Assembly (NCBI RefSeq): GCF_013318015.2
Contig: NZ_CP115842.1
Location: 1,351,001-1,415,000 of the forward strand
Source of the DNA: Agrobacterium tumefaciens
GTDB taxonomy: Bacteria; Pseudomonadota; Alphaproteobacteria; Rhizobiales; Rhizobiaceae
Length of the DNA: 64,000 nucleotides
Direction of reading: 5' to 3'
The notes under the pieces were generated by a model. The model saw only the letters and a program-made list of their open reading frames with translations, was not told the origin of the DNA and did not search any database. The position numbers were made by a program, and so were the translations under genes. This document shows positions 9,433 to 21,024 of the stretch, one piece after another (positions within the stretch are counted from its first letter, which is position 1; each line of letters opens with the position of its first letter).

Positions 9433-10641
9433 ATGCGCAAGAGTATCGTTTTATCCACGGCCATGGCACTGGCGGCAGGCACCGCCGCTTACGCTGCCGA
9501 GATTTCGGACGGCAAGGTCAAGATCGGCATCTTGAACGACCAGTCGGGCGTCTACGCCAATTTCGGCGGCAAATACTCATATGAGGCCGCGAAGATGGCG
9601 GTCGAGGATTTTGGCGGCAAGGTGCTGGGCGCGCCGGTGGAAGTGGTAACGGCTGACCACCAGAACAAGGCGGATGTCGCTTCCAACATCGCCCGGCAGT
9701 GGTACGACACCGAACAGGTCGATTCGATCATGGAACTGACCTCGTCGTCGGTGGGCCTTGCCGTGCAGGCTCTCTCGAAGGACAAAAAGAAGATCACCAT
9801 CAACACGGGCGCTGCAACCACGGAACTGACGGGCAAGCAGTGCAGCCCCTATGGTTTCCACTGGGCCTACGACACCTATTCGCTGGCAGTCGGCACCGGC
9901 GGTGCGCTGGTGAAACAGGGTGGCGACAGCTGGTTCTTTCTGACTGCGGATTACGCCTTCGGTTATTCGCTGGAAGAAAACACGTCCAACTTCGTCAAGG
10001 CCAATGGCGGCAAGGTGCTGGGTTCCGTGCGCCATCCGTTGGCCTCTACGGATTATTCCTCCTTCCTGTTGCAGGCGCAGTCATCAGGCGCGAAGGTCAT
10101 CGGCCTTGCCAATGCCGGTCTCGACACCTCCAACGCCATCAAGCAGGCCGCTGAATTCGGTATCGTTGCGGGCGGGCAGCGGCTGGCGGCCCTTCTCTTT
10201 ACGCTTGCCGAAGTGCACGGCCTCGGTCTCGAAGCGGCTCAGGGCCTGACGCTGACGGAAGGGTTCTATTGGGACCGCGACGATGAATCGCGCAAATTCG
10301 GCGAACGGTTCAAGGAACGCACCGGCGCCATGCCGAACATGGTCCACGCTGGTACCTATTCCGCCGTGCTGCATTACCTGAAGGCCATCGATAAGGCCGG
10401 CACCGACGATGCTGACGCCGTGGCAAAGGCCATGAAGGAAATGCCTGTCAACGACGTCTTCTCGAAGGATGGCCATGTGGCCGCTAATGGCCGCATGATC
10501 CACGACATGTATCTGATGGAAGTAAAGAAGCCGGATGAGAGCAAGCAGCCGTGGGACTACTACAAGGTGCTTGCCACGATCCCCGGCAAGGAAGCCTTCA
10601 TGGACCCCGCAAAAAGCGGTTGCCCGCTGGTAACGCAGTAA
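9433..10641 (+). CDS. Branched-chain amino acid-type ABC transporter substrate-binding protein (LivK-like)
   Basis: A 402-aa periplasmic binding protein starting with a clear Sec signal peptide (hydrophobic residues 4-18, probable cleavage after TAAYA near residue 21). The mature domain begins KVKIGILNDQSGVYANFGG, as in the Peripla_BP_6 family. A strong GGGAGGAG ribosome site precedes the ATG. Although the family is named for Leu/Ile/Val, many members bind aromatic acids, amides, short-chain acids or other solutes. It is the first gene of a long operon that includes alcohol and hydroxy-acid dehydrogenases, so a hydroxylated short-chain compound is a reasonable guess (inference). Confidence 0.92.
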   Translation: MRKSIVLSTAMALAAGTAAYAAEISDGKVKIGILNDQSGVYANFGGKYSYEAAKMAVEDFGGKVLGAPVEVVTADHQNKADVASNIARQWYDTEQVDSIMELTSSSVGLAVQALSKDKKKITINTGAATTELTGKQCSPYGFHWAYDTYSLAVGTGGALVKQGGDSWFFLTADYAFGYSLEENTSNFVKANGGKVLGSVRHPLASTDYSSFLLQAQSSGAKVIGLANAGLDTSNAIKQAAEFGIVAGGQRLAALLFTLAEVHGLGLEAAQGLTLTEGFYWDRDDESRKFGERFKERTGAMPNMVHAGTYSAVLHYLKAIDKAGTDDADAVAKAMKEMPVNDVFSKDGHVAANGRMIHDMYLMEVKKPDESKQPWDYYKVLATIPGKEAFMDPAKSGCPLVTQ

Positions 10642-10655
10642 AAAGGGGGAACTTC

Positions 10656-11441
10656 ATGATGATCGCTCCCGCCCCTGCCGGTCAGGCGGAACCCCGCGTC
10701 GTGCTTTCGGCGCGCGGTCTCTCCAAGACCTTCGGCGCATTCGCGGCCGTGAAAAACGTCGATCTCGACGTCCATCATGCCCGCGTGCATGCACTTATTG
10801 GTCCGAACGGCGCCGGCAAAACCACGGTCTTCAACCTGTTGACCAAGTTTCTCCAGCCGACAGGCGGGGCGATCACCTTCATGGGAACGGATATAACAAA
10901 GACGCCGCCGGACAAGGTGGCGCGGCTCGGTCTCGTCAGGTCTTTCCAGATATCGGCGGTGTTTCCGCATCTGACGGTTCTTGAGAACGTGCGGGTGGCG
11001 TTGCAGCGGCCGAATAACCTTTCAACGCAATTCTGGTTGCCGCTCTCGTCACTCGACAGGCTCAATGCACGTGCCGAGGAGTTGATCGCAACGGTTGGCC
11101 TGACACGGGAAAAAAATGCACTTGCGGCCGATCTTTCCTACGGTCGCAAGCGCGTTCTTGAAATCGCCACGACGCTTGCGCTCGACCCGAAGGTATTGCT
11201 TCTCGATGAGCCGATGGCGGGCATGGGGGGCGAGGATGTCGCGCATGTCGCCGATCTCATCCGCGAAGTGGCCAAAACGCGCGCGGTGCTGATGGTCGAA
11301 CACAATCTGAAGGTCGTGGCGGATATCTGCCATCAGGTAACGGTGCTGCAGCGGGGCGAAATTCTGGCGGAGGGCGATTATGCCACCGTCTCCGCCGATC
11401 CGCGCGTGCGTACGGCCTATATGGGCACGGAGGAGGCGTGA
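10656..11441 (+). CDS. Liv-type ABC transporter ATP-binding protein LivG-like
   Basis: A 261-aa ATPase subunit with Walker A GPNGAGKTT near residue 49 and the LivG-type Walker B region VLLLDEPMAGM. The signature loop reads LSYGRKRVLE, as usual for LivG-type proteins, which lack the canonical LSGGQ. The start at 10656 follows an AGGGGG ribosome site; a longer frame would run back into the binding-protein gene. It pairs with the next ATPase in one importer and ends one base before that gene starts. Confidence 0.92.
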   Translation: MMIAPAPAGQAEPRVVLSARGLSKTFGAFAAVKNVDLDVHHARVHALIGPNGAGKTTVFNLLTKFLQPTGGAITFMGTDITKTPPDKVARLGLVRSFQISAVFPHLTVLENVRVALQRPNNLSTQFWLPLSSLDRLNARAEELIATVGLTREKNALAADLSYGRKRVLEIATTLALDPKVLLLDEPMAGMGGEDVAHVADLIREVAKTRAVLMVEHNLKVVADICHQVTVLQRGEILAEGDYATVSADPRVRTAYMGTEEA

Positions 11442-11442
11442 T

Positions 11443-12144
11443 ATGGCGGCAATGCTCGAAGTCTCCAACCTGAAATCCTGGTACGGCGAAAGCCAGGCGC
11501 TGCACGGCGTCGATCTGACCGTCGGCGAAGGCGAAACCATCACCATTCTCGGGCGCAATGGGGTTGGCAAGACCACGACGCTGCGCACCATTATGGGCAT
11601 CATCCGCAACCGCAAGGGCGTGATCAAGCTCGGCGGCAAGGATCTGATGCCGGTGCCGTTGCATCGCACGGCGAAATACGGACTCGGTTTCGTGCCGGAA
11701 GAGCGCGGCATCTTCGCGACACTGAGCGTCGAGGAAAATCTGAAACTTCCGCCCGTCGTCGCATCCGGCGGCATGACGCTCGATGAAATCTACGAGCTGT
11801 TTCCCAATCTTTACGAACGCCGGGCGAGCCCCGGCACCAAGCTTTCCGGCGGCGAACAGCAGATGCTGGCCATGGCGCGCATCCTGCGCACAGGGGTCAA
11901 GGTTCTCCTGCTCGATGAGCCGACCGAAGGGCTTGCGCCTGTAATCGTGCAGCGCATCGGCGAGGTGCTGAAGACCTTGAAAAGTCGTGGCATGACAGTG
12001 GTTCTGGTCGAGCAGAATTTCCGCTTCGCCAGCCGCATCGCGGATCGTTTCTACCTGATGGATCATGGCCAGATGGTCAGCAATTTTCCGGTGGGCGAGC
12101 TTTCCGGCCGCATGGGCGAACTCAATAAAGTGCTGGGGGTTTAA
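11443..12144 (+). CDS. Liv-type ABC transporter ATP-binding protein LivF-like
   Basis: A 233-aa ATPase subunit with Walker A GRNGVGKTTTLRT, signature KLSGGEQQMLAMARIL, and Walker B VLLLDEPTEGLAP, the last being diagnostic of LivF. The start at 11443 follows an overlapping GGAGG site at the end of the previous gene. Together with the LivG-like subunit it drives import through the two permeases encoded next. Confidence 0.92.
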   Translation: MAAMLEVSNLKSWYGESQALHGVDLTVGEGETITILGRNGVGKTTTLRTIMGIIRNRKGVIKLGGKDLMPVPLHRTAKYGLGFVPEERGIFATLSVEENLKLPPVVASGGMTLDEIYELFPNLYERRASPGTKLSGGEQQMLAMARILRTGVKVLLLDEPTEGLAPVIVQRIGEVLKTLKSRGMTVVLVEQNFRFASRIADRFYLMDHGQMVSNFPVGELSGRMGELNKVLGV

Positions 12145-12146
12145 CG

Positions 12147-13034
12147 ATGACGATGCTCTTCGGCGTTCCGCTTCAGGCCCTGCTCGGGCAATTGCTGATC
12201 GGCCTCATCAACGGGTCGTTTTATGCGCTCCTGTCGCTCGGCCTTGCCGTCATTTTCGGCCTGCTGCGCGTCATCAATTTCGCCCATGGTGCCCAATATA
12301 TGCTTGGCGCTTTCGTCGCCTTTCTCGGCCTGCAATATTTCGGCATCAGCTTCTGGTGGGCACTGTTGGTGACGCCGCTTGTCGTTGCACTTTTCGGCGC
12401 GATCATCGAGCGCCTGCTACTGTCGCGGCTTTACGATCTCGATCCGCTGTATGGGCTGCTCTTCACCTTCGGCCTGGCGCTGGTGGTGGAAGGCACGTTC
12501 CGCTGGCTGTACGGTGCGGCGGGTCAACCCTATTCGGTTCCGCGCGAGCTTGCAGGCGGCACCAATCTCGGTTTCATGTTTCTGCCGAACTACCGCGCTT
12601 TCGTCGTCGTCATCTCGCTTGTCGCCTGCATCGCCACCTGGGCGTTGATCGAAAAGACGAGGCTCGGCTCCTATCTGCGGGCTGCGACGGAAAATCCGAC
12701 ACTGGTGCAGGCCTTCGGTATCAACGTGCCTGTGCTCCTGACGCTGACCTACGCGCTGGGCGCGGGCCTTGCCGGTTTCACCGGCGTGCTGGCCGCGCCG
12801 ATCTATCAGGTCTCACCGCTGATGGGCACCAACCTCATCATCGTCGTCTTCGCCGTCGTCGTGGTCGGCGGCATGGGGTCGATCATGGGCGCCATCGTCA
12901 CCGGCTACATGCTGGGTATCGCTGAAGGCCTGACCAAGGTGTTCTACCCGGAAGCGTCCAACATTGTCATCTTCGTCATCATGGCCTTTGTGCTGCTCAT
13001 CCGCCCCGCCGGACTTTTCGGAAAGGACGCCTGA
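12147..13034 (+). CDS. Liv-type ABC transporter permease LivH-like
   Basis: A 295-aa polytopic inner-membrane permease. It opens with the LivH-type sequence LLGQLLIGLINGSFYALLSLGLAVIFGLLRVINFAHG, and the EAA-like loop is around TRLGSYLRAATENPTLVQAFGIN. It forms half of the translocation channel with the next protein, from which it is separated by one base. Confidence 0.93.
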   Translation: MTMLFGVPLQALLGQLLIGLINGSFYALLSLGLAVIFGLLRVINFAHGAQYMLGAFVAFLGLQYFGISFWWALLVTPLVVALFGAIIERLLLSRLYDLDPLYGLLFTFGLALVVEGTFRWLYGAAGQPYSVPRELAGGTNLGFMFLPNYRAFVVVISLVACIATWALIEKTRLGSYLRAATENPTLVQAFGINVPVLLTLTYALGAGLAGFTGVLAAPIYQVSPLMGTNLIIVVFAVVVVGGMGSIMGAIVTGYMLGIAEGLTKVFYPEASNIVIFVIMAFVLLIRPAGLFGKDA

Positions 13035-13035
13035 T

Positions 13036-14043
13036 ATGTCCAAAGCCACTCACAACCCGACAGCCGGCGCGATGCCGCAGGCCGAGGTTTCCGCAACCGC
13101 TGGAACCATCAAGACCGTGCTGATACTGGCAGGACTGGCCGTGCTGATCGCTGCACCGATGTTCGTTTATCCGATCTTTCTGATGAAGCTGCTTTGCTTC
13201 GCGCTGTTTGCCTGCGCCTTCAATCTGCTGATCGGTTACACCGGGCTGCTTTCCTTCGGCCATGCGGCATTTTTCGGCGGCGCTGCCTATTTCACCGCCT
13301 ATTCGGTGAAGGAATGGGGCGTCACGCCCGAGATCGGCCTCCTCATCGGCATGGCGGGTGCCGCCCTTCTTGGCCTCGTCATCGGCTTTTTCGCCATTCG
13401 CCGGCAGGGCATCTATTTCGCCATGATCACGCTTGCCTTGTCGCAGATGTTTTATTTTTTCTGCCTTCAAGCACCCTTCACCCATGGTGAGGACGGATTG
13501 CAGGGCGTGCCGCGTGGACACCTCTTCGGCCTTCTCGATCTCAACGCGCCGCTGAACATTTACTACACGGTGCTTGCCGCCTTCGTGCTGGCACTTCTCG
13601 TCATCTGGCGTTTCGTCAACTCGCCGTTCGGCATGATCCTGAAATCCATCCGCGAAAACGAGCAGCGCGCCATTTCTCTTGGATACAGCGTGCAGCGTTA
13701 CAAGCTTGGTGCTTTCGTCATGTCGGCGGCGCTTGCCGGTCTTGCGGGCGGCCTGAAGGCGCTGGTGTTCCAGTTCGCAACATTGACCGATGTGGCCTGG
13801 CAGATGTCGGGCGAGGTTATCCTGATGACCCTGCTCGGCGGCATTGGCACCATGATCGGCCCGATCTTCGGTGCGGGGCTTGTCGTCGCACTGCAGAACT
13901 ATCTCGCGACATCCGATTTCCCGGTCACCATCATCACCGGCCTCGTTTTCATGGCTTGCGTTCTGGTGTTCCGGCGCGGTCTGATCGGTGAATTTTACGC
14001 TTCGCGGCTCGGGCGAAAACTGGGTTTTCAGCACCGGGGATAA
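13036..14043 (+). CDS. Liv-type ABC transporter permease LivM-like
   Basis: A 335-aa polytopic permease with an N-terminal cytoplasmic tail of about 30 residues and a LivM-type core (CAFNLLIGYTGLLSFGHAAFFG; later IRENEQRAISLGYSVQRYKLGAFVMSA). The start at 13036 is chosen because the frame upstream overlaps the previous permease gene. It completes the importer of this operon. Confidence 0.93.
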   Translation: MSKATHNPTAGAMPQAEVSATAGTIKTVLILAGLAVLIAAPMFVYPIFLMKLLCFALFACAFNLLIGYTGLLSFGHAAFFGGAAYFTAYSVKEWGVTPEIGLLIGMAGAALLGLVIGFFAIRRQGIYFAMITLALSQMFYFFCLQAPFTHGEDGLQGVPRGHLFGLLDLNAPLNIYYTVLAAFVLALLVIWRFVNSPFGMILKSIRENEQRAISLGYSVQRYKLGAFVMSAALAGLAGGLKALVFQFATLTDVAWQMSGEVILMTLLGGIGTMIGPIFGAGLVVALQNYLATSDFPVTIITGLVFMACVLVFRRGLIGEFYASRLGRKLGFQHRG

Positions 14044-14116
14044 GAATTTTTTGAAACAGGGGGAAGGCTCCTCCGCGTCCGGGGCGACGCGGCAAGGGCG
14101 CCCCATGGAGAATAGC

Positions 14117-15712
14117 ATGGCGGAATTTGACTATATCGTCATCGGAGCGGGAAGTGCGGGATGCGTTCTCGCCAACCGCCTCTCGAAAGACCCGAACAAT
14201 CGCGTCCTGCTGCTGGAAGCGGGCGGCAACGATAATTATCACTGGATCCATATTCCGGTCGGTTATCTCTATTGCATCAACAATCCGCGCACCGACTGGT
14301 GTTTCAAGACGGCGGAAGAACCTGGGCTTAACGGAAGGTCGTTGATCTATCCTCGCGGCAAGGTTCTCGGCGGCTGCTCCTCCATCAACGGCATGATCTA
14401 TATGCGCGGTCAGGCCCGAGACTACGATGTCTGGCGTCAACTTGGCTGCGAGGGTTGGGGATGGGATGATATCCTGCCCTATTTCCTGAAGTCGGAGGAT
14501 TTTTATCGCGGCAAGGGCGACATGCATTCCACCGGCGGCGAATGGCGGGTGGAGAAGGCGCGCGTGCGCTGGGATGTGCTTGATGCCTTTCAGCAGGCGG
14601 CAGGTGAGGCCGGCATTCGTGCGACCGAAGATTTCAACCGGGGCGACAATGAAGGGGCCGGTTATTTCGATGTGAACCAGCGGTCGGGCTGGCGCTGGAA
14701 CACGGCCAAGGCTTTTCTGAAACCGGCGCTTGGCCGCCGGAATTTGACAGTCATGACCAAGGCCCATGTCAAGCGTCTCATTGTCGAAGAGGGCCTGGTC
14801 ACAGGCGTCGAGTTTCACCACGACGGCGTCTTGAAAAAGATGCGTGCACGGCGCGAAACGGTGCTTTCGGCAGGTGCAGTCGGTTCACCACACATTCTGG
14901 AGCTTTCCGGCGTTGGCCGCGGCGACGTGTTGCAGGCCGCCGGTATCGACACAGTGACGGAAGTTCAAGGTGTGGGCGAGAACCTGCAGGATCATCTGCA
15001 ATTGCGCATGGTCTATAAGGTTTCAGGCGTCCTGACGCTGAATGAGAGGGCCTCCACGCTGTTCGGAAAGGCAAGGATCGGCCTCGAATATGCTTTGACC
15101 CGCTCCGGGCCGATGTCGATGGCGCCGAGCCAGCTTGGTGTCTTCACCCGTTCCTCTCCGGAAAAGGAGACGGCGGATCTGGAATATCATGTCCAGCCGG
15201 TGTCACTCGACAAGTTTGGTGATCCGGTTCACACTTTTCCGGCCATTACGGCAAGTGTCTGCAATCTGCGGCCCGAAAGCCGAGGCTCAGTGCATGTGAA
15301 AGGACCGGATTTCGCCATGCAGCCGGAAATCCGACCGAATTATCTGTCGACGGAAGGCGACCGCCGGGTAGCCATCGATTCCATGCGGCTGACGCGCCGC
15401 ATCGTCAACCAGCCCGCCTTTTCGCGGTTCAAACCGCAGGAATACCGGCCCGGCCCCACTTTTGAGAATGACGACGATCTGGCCCGCGCTGCGGGCGATA
15501 TCGGCACGACCATATTCCACCCCGTCGGCACCCTGCGCATGGGCTCCGATGCCGAAAGCGTTGTCGATACGCGGCTGAAATTCCGCAAGCTTGCTGGGCT
15601 GCGTGTGGCGGACGCCTCCATCATGCCGAGGATCACGTCCGGAAATACCAATTCGCCAACGATCATGATTGCCGAAAAGGCTGCCGACATGATCCTTGCG
15701 GATAATCGCTAA
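14117..15712 (+). CDS. GMC family FAD-dependent oxidoreductase (choline/alcohol dehydrogenase-like)
   Basis: A 531-aa flavoprotein. The N-terminal FAD-binding GAGSAGCVLANRL motif is followed by the GMC signature GGCSSINGMIYMRG near residue 90, the second GMC signature in GAVGSPHILELSG, and the C-terminal catalytic region with His in FHPVGTLRMG and Asn in SGNTNSPTIMIAEKAA. GMC enzymes oxidise alcohols to aldehydes, passing electrons to quinones or oxygen. The start at 14117 has GGAG six bases upstream; an in-frame ATG at 14105 is possible. In this operon it probably oxidises the imported alcohol. Generic choline dehydrogenase labels should not be trusted: no betaine-aldehyde dehydrogenase gene is adjacent. 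Confidence 0.92.
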   Translation: MAEFDYIVIGAGSAGCVLANRLSKDPNNRVLLLEAGGNDNYHWIHIPVGYLYCINNPRTDWCFKTAEEPGLNGRSLIYPRGKVLGGCSSINGMIYMRGQARDYDVWRQLGCEGWGWDDILPYFLKSEDFYRGKGDMHSTGGEWRVEKARVRWDVLDAFQQAAGEAGIRATEDFNRGDNEGAGYFDVNQRSGWRWNTAKAFLKPALGRRNLTVMTKAHVKRLIVEEGLVTGVEFHHDGVLKKMRARRETVLSAGAVGSPHILELSGVGRGDVLQAAGIDTVTEVQGVGENLQDHLQLRMVYKVSGVLTLNERASTLFGKARIGLEYALTRSGPMSMAPSQLGVFTRSSPEKETADLEYHVQPVSLDKFGDPVHTFPAITASVCNLRPESRGSVHVKGPDFAMQPEIRPNYLSTEGDRRVAIDSMRLTRRIVNQPAFSRFKPQEYRPGPTFENDDDLARAAGDIGTTIFHPVGTLRMGSDAESVVDTRLKFRKLAGLRVADASIMPRITSGNTNSPTIMIAEKAADMILADNR

Positions 15713-15725
15713 GAGGAGCGTTCCC

Positions 15726-16606
15726 ATGAAGACCGTCGCTTTTATCGGACTTGGCCATATGGGCCTGCCGATGGCCGCCAATCTCGTCAAGGCCGGTTAT
15801 GCCGTCAGGGGTTTCGACCTTTCCGAGGCATGCCGCGCGGCGGCGAGGGAGGCCGGGATTCCCGTCGCTTTGGATTCTGCCGAAGCCATTGATGCGGCGG
15901 AAGTGATCGTAACCATGCTGCCGAAGGGGGAACATGTTGTTTCGGTATATGGTGATCTGGTGCAGAAAATAGCTGCCGGAACGCTTCTCATCGATTGCTC
16001 GACGGTGGATATGGACAGCGCCCTGAAGGCACATGAGCTTGCCGCTTCCGCCGGTTGCCCCTCCGTCGACGCGCCTGTATCTGGCGGTACGGGCGGTGCC
16101 AGTGCCGGCACCTTGACCTTCATGTGTGGCGGAGAGGCCGAGGCTTTCTCGGCGGCCAAGCCGGTGCTGGAAGCCATGGGCAAGAAGATCGTCCATTGCG
16201 GCAAGGGCGGCAACGGCCAGGCAGCCAAGATCTGTAACAACATGATCCTCGGCATTTCCATGATTGCGGTTTCCGAGGCCTTCGTGCTGGGCGAAAAACT
16301 CGGCCTTTCGCATCAGGCGCTGTTCGATGTCGCCTCCACCTCATCGGGTCAATGCTGGTCGCTCACCACCTATTGCCCGGTGCCGGGACCAGTGCCGACA
16401 TCACCGGCGAACAATGATTATCAACCGGGTTTCGCTGCGGCGCTGATGCTGAAGGATTTGCTACTCTCGCAGGCGGCCGCGAATGGAGCCGGCGTTGCCA
16501 CTCCACTCGGCGCCGCAGCATCGACGCTTTATGAGAACTTCGTGGGTGAGGGCGGTGGCGCGCGTGATTTCTCCGCAATCGTCGAAATGCTACGCGGAGG
16601 CGAGGC

Positions 16607-16610
<4 letters not shown>
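15726..16610 (+). CDS. 3-hydroxyisobutyrate dehydrogenase-like beta-hydroxyacid dehydrogenase
   Basis: A 294-aa NAD(P)-dependent enzyme with N-terminal dinucleotide fold GLGHMGLPMAANL, the substrate-binding DAPVSGGTGGASAGTL segment, and catalytic lysine in GKGGNGQAAKICNNM. Family members oxidise 3-hydroxy acids to the semialdehyde or keto acid. Similarity to MmsB is good, but the valine-pathway partner mmsA is not adjacent, so the true substrate may be another short 3-hydroxy acid delivered by this operon. A strong GAGGAG site precedes the start and the stop overlaps the next start. Confidence 0.9.
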
Positions 16611-18562
<1,952 letters not shown>

Positions 18563-18563
18563 G

Positions 18564-19352
18564 ATGATGGAGGATCAACCGAAAACCGTTCTGGTCACCG
18601 GCTCCACCAGCGGCATTGGCCTTGCCATCGCCAAACGTTTTGCCGAAGCGGGATTTCTCGTCGCCGTTCACGGCATAGAAACCGTGGAGGCGGCGACGCA
18701 GGCACTGGAGGCGGTTGCGAAGGTGGCGCGGCACCGGCCGGTCTATTTTTCTGCCAACCTCGCCAATTATGACGAGAGTGCACATCTGCCGGAAACCGTC
18801 ATCGCCGAATTCGGTCACATCGACGTGCTCGTCAACAATGCCGGTATCCAGAAGGTCGCGCCGATCGACGAATTCGATTTCGCCGATTTCTCCCATATTG
18901 TCGCGATCTCCCTCGACAGCGCTTTTCATACGATCCGTGCAGCCCTGCCGGGCATGAAGGAAAGGGGTTGGGGGCGCATCGTCAATATTGCTTCCGCGCA
19001 CGGGTTGCGCGCCTCACCCTTCAAGGGTCCCTATGTGGCGACGAAACATGCCGTGGTGGGCCTGACGAAAAGCGTGGCGCTGGAAGTGGCCGAACTTGGC
19101 ATTACCTGCAACGCCATCTGCCCCGGTTACGTCTGGACGCCGCTCGTCGCGGCGCAGGTTGCCGATCAGGCGCGCCTGCACGGCATGGGCGAGGATGAGG
19201 TGGTGAAGAAGGTGATGCTTGCGCCGCAGCCGACGCGACGTTTCGTGCAGCCGGAGGAAGTGGCGGAGATGGCGCTTTACCTCACCGGCGATATGGCGCG
19301 CTCCATCACCGGCACCACCATTTCCATCGATGGCGGCTGGACCGCTAAATAA
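18564..19352 (+). CDS. bdhA: 3-hydroxybutyrate dehydrogenase (short-chain dehydrogenase)
   Basis: A 262-aa SDR enzyme with TGSTSGIG cofactor motif, NNAG segment, and the active-site SAHG...YVATK (Ser, Tyr, Lys). The sequence AICPGYVWTPLV and the length fit bacterial D-3-hydroxybutyrate dehydrogenases, which interconvert 3-hydroxybutyrate and acetoacetate with NAD. Placement directly after acetoacetyl-CoA synthetase supports the assignment. Start could be either of two adjacent ATGs. It is the last structural gene of the operon. Confidence 0.9.
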   Translation: MMEDQPKTVLVTGSTSGIGLAIAKRFAEAGFLVAVHGIETVEAATQALEAVAKVARHRPVYFSANLANYDESAHLPETVIAEFGHIDVLVNNAGIQKVAPIDEFDFADFSHIVAISLDSAFHTIRAALPGMKERGWGRIVNIASAHGLRASPFKGPYVATKHAVVGLTKSVALEVAELGITCNAICPGYVWTPLVAAQVADQARLHGMGEDEVVKKVMLAPQPTRRFVQPEEVAEMALYLTGDMARSITGTTISIDGGWTAK

Positions 19353-19472
19353 TTTTCGCGCATCCGGCTCAAGCGAACGATCTGCCATCCTTCCGGTATT
19401 GTGAGGCGATTTCAATACTGTATAGTTTTGCGTGCGGCGGGGTCAGCGCCGTGTTCACGGAACAGCGGTATT

Positions 19473-20513
19473 ATGAACACAGGGTTTTCGGAAGCTCCGT
19501 TAGCGCGCTCGCGTTTCGATACACGCCATGTGCCGAAGCGCGACGCCATGGCGCTGTGGCGCGATTCGATCAACGTGCTTTTTGATGCCCGCCTGCGCAG
19601 ATCGCAGGATGACGGTTTTTTTGCCAGTGTCGATGCCGCCTTCATCGGCAATGTCGCGCTTGGCCGCACCCAGTCCTCGGCGCAGGATTTCGACCGCTCG
19701 CGCCACAAGATTGCCCGGGACGGGATGGACGGCTTTCTCCTGCAATTTTACGCCAGCGGCCAAAGCATGTCGCGGCGCGGAGCGGGCGAGACTGCCGGCC
19801 CGGGCGATCTCCACATCATTGACATGGCGCAGCCGCTGGCCACAGCCACAACCGATCACGATCATCTGAGCCTTGTCGTGCCGCGCCGGCTGCTGGAAGG
19901 CAGGCTCATCGGTTCCGGCAATAATCACGAGCGCGTGCTGCCGGCCGGTTTGCCCCTGGTATCTCTGCTGCGGGAAACGATGACCAGCGTTTACCGCCAC
20001 TTTGACGTCATGAACGCCAATGATGGCGCGGCCGCGGTCTCGCCATTGCTGGAGCTTGCCGCGGCTGCCATCAATAATCATGTCCGGGAAGACAATGCGC
20101 AGGGTGTTCAGCGGGCGCTGCGAGCATCCATCAGGCGCTATATCGACAATCACCTGCTCGATCCGGCCTTGTCGGTGGAAAAGGTCATGGGCGAGTTCGG
20201 CGTATCGCGACGCACCGTCTACCGGCTTTTCGAACCGCTGGGCGGGTTTTCGGCCTGCATCACCCATAGGCGCCTCGAACGGGCAATGGATTTCCTGCGG
20301 GCGCCGCAGTCGGCCCATATGACGATAGCTGAGGTGGCGGCGTCCTATGGCTTCACCAACCCGGAAAATTTCAGCCGCGTTTTCAAGAAGACCTTCGGCC
20401 TGTCGCCGCGTCAGATGCGGCATTTCGCATCCGAAAACCGCGATACCATACCGGATATTATCAAACCGGATAGCGCAGAGTGGACACGCTGGATCGTGCA
20501 GCTCGGTCGCTGA
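19473..20513 (+). CDS. AraC family transcriptional regulator
   Basis: About 346 aa from the ATG at 19473; an in-frame start at 19401 would add 24 poorly conserved residues. The N-terminal part (residues about 10-190) resembles the AraC_binding_2 ligand domain, and the C-terminal 100 residues hold the two helix-turn-helix motifs (SVEKVMGEFGVSRRTVYRLF and TIAEVAASYGFTNPENFSRVFKKTFG). Located 120 bp downstream of the 3-hydroxybutyrate dehydrogenase gene, it may co-regulate this operon with the LysR protein at 8283, but that is inference. Confidence 0.88.
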   Translation: MNTGFSEAPLARSRFDTRHVPKRDAMALWRDSINVLFDARLRRSQDDGFFASVDAAFIGNVALGRTQSSAQDFDRSRHKIARDGMDGFLLQFYASGQSMSRRGAGETAGPGDLHIIDMAQPLATATTDHDHLSLVVPRRLLEGRLIGSGNNHERVLPAGLPLVSLLRETMTSVYRHFDVMNANDGAAAVSPLLELAAAAINNHVREDNAQGVQRALRASIRRYIDNHLLDPALSVEKVMGEFGVSRRTVYRLFEPLGGFSACITHRRLERAMDFLRAPQSAHMTIAEVAASYGFTNPENFSRVFKKTFGLSPRQMRHFASENRDTIPDIIKPDSAEWTRWIVQLGR

Positions 20514-20969
20514 CGCGATTGTTTCGAAGCCGATCTGACACTGTATGACGGAATGTTGGCACAATCCGACCATTCGTTCCGCTTGGACCTTCGCAGGGAT
20601 GCGCTTGCGCGGCGGGCGTGCCACAGTGCGGACGTTGTTTTTAATAGATATTTCGCCTGACAATCATGATGATACGAATTCTCAATTTTCTGGAGATGCT
20701 GCCCGTATGGCGGGTGCGTCGCCGCGACACGACGAGATACCTCGAAGCCGCCGGCGACCAATGCGACTTTGAAACGGCGGGACCACCACTGTGGCTGTCG
20801 ATTTCTGAAAACCCGCCGGACATCCAGTGTGAAACGGAAGACGTCAATCGCCGGCCACCATTCTCGTGGCTGGGGATTGGGCAAAGTTTCAGCGCGGTCG
20901 ATGAGTTCGACGGTGCCGGTTGCGATAGACTTGCGGTCGCAGAGTACGGCTAAGCTGATTTTGCTGTCT
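20514..20969. other. Gene-poor gap of about 450 bp
   Basis: Several short open frames occur on both strands; the best is 20666-20953 (+, 95 codons), but it lacks a ribosome site and has no recognisable domain. I see no RNA gene or terminator here. It could hold a decayed gene. Confidence 0.5.
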
Positions 20970-20994
20970 GGAACAAACTGTGTCCCTGTGAATT
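20970..20994 (+). promoter_or_regulatory. Candidate EcfG (general stress sigma) promoter
   Basis: GGAAC at 20970-20974, 18-nt spacer, TT at 20993-20994, placed about 30 bp before the ATG at 21025. This matches the rhizobial RpoE2/EcfG pattern GGAAC-N18-19-TT. The spacing is seen; activity is inference. Confidence 0.6.
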
Positions 20995-21024
20995 AAATCA
21001 ACAGGATTATAGGGAGTGAGAGAC

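Noticed and set aside
14117..15712. Assignment of the GMC enzyme as choline dehydrogenase (betA)
   Set aside because: Only general GMC motifs support it; no betaine aldehyde dehydrogenase or betI gene is nearby and the operon points to C4 metabolism.
20411..20884. Open frame of 157 codons on the minus strand downstream of the AraC gene
   Set aside because: It overlaps the end of the AraC gene, is rich in Arg/Ser, has no domain, and no ribosome site precedes it.
20666..20953. 95-codon plus-strand frame in the gap before the small membrane protein
   Set aside because: Composition is not absurd, but there is no ribosome site, no family and no clear promoter; kept only as a comment in the gap entry.
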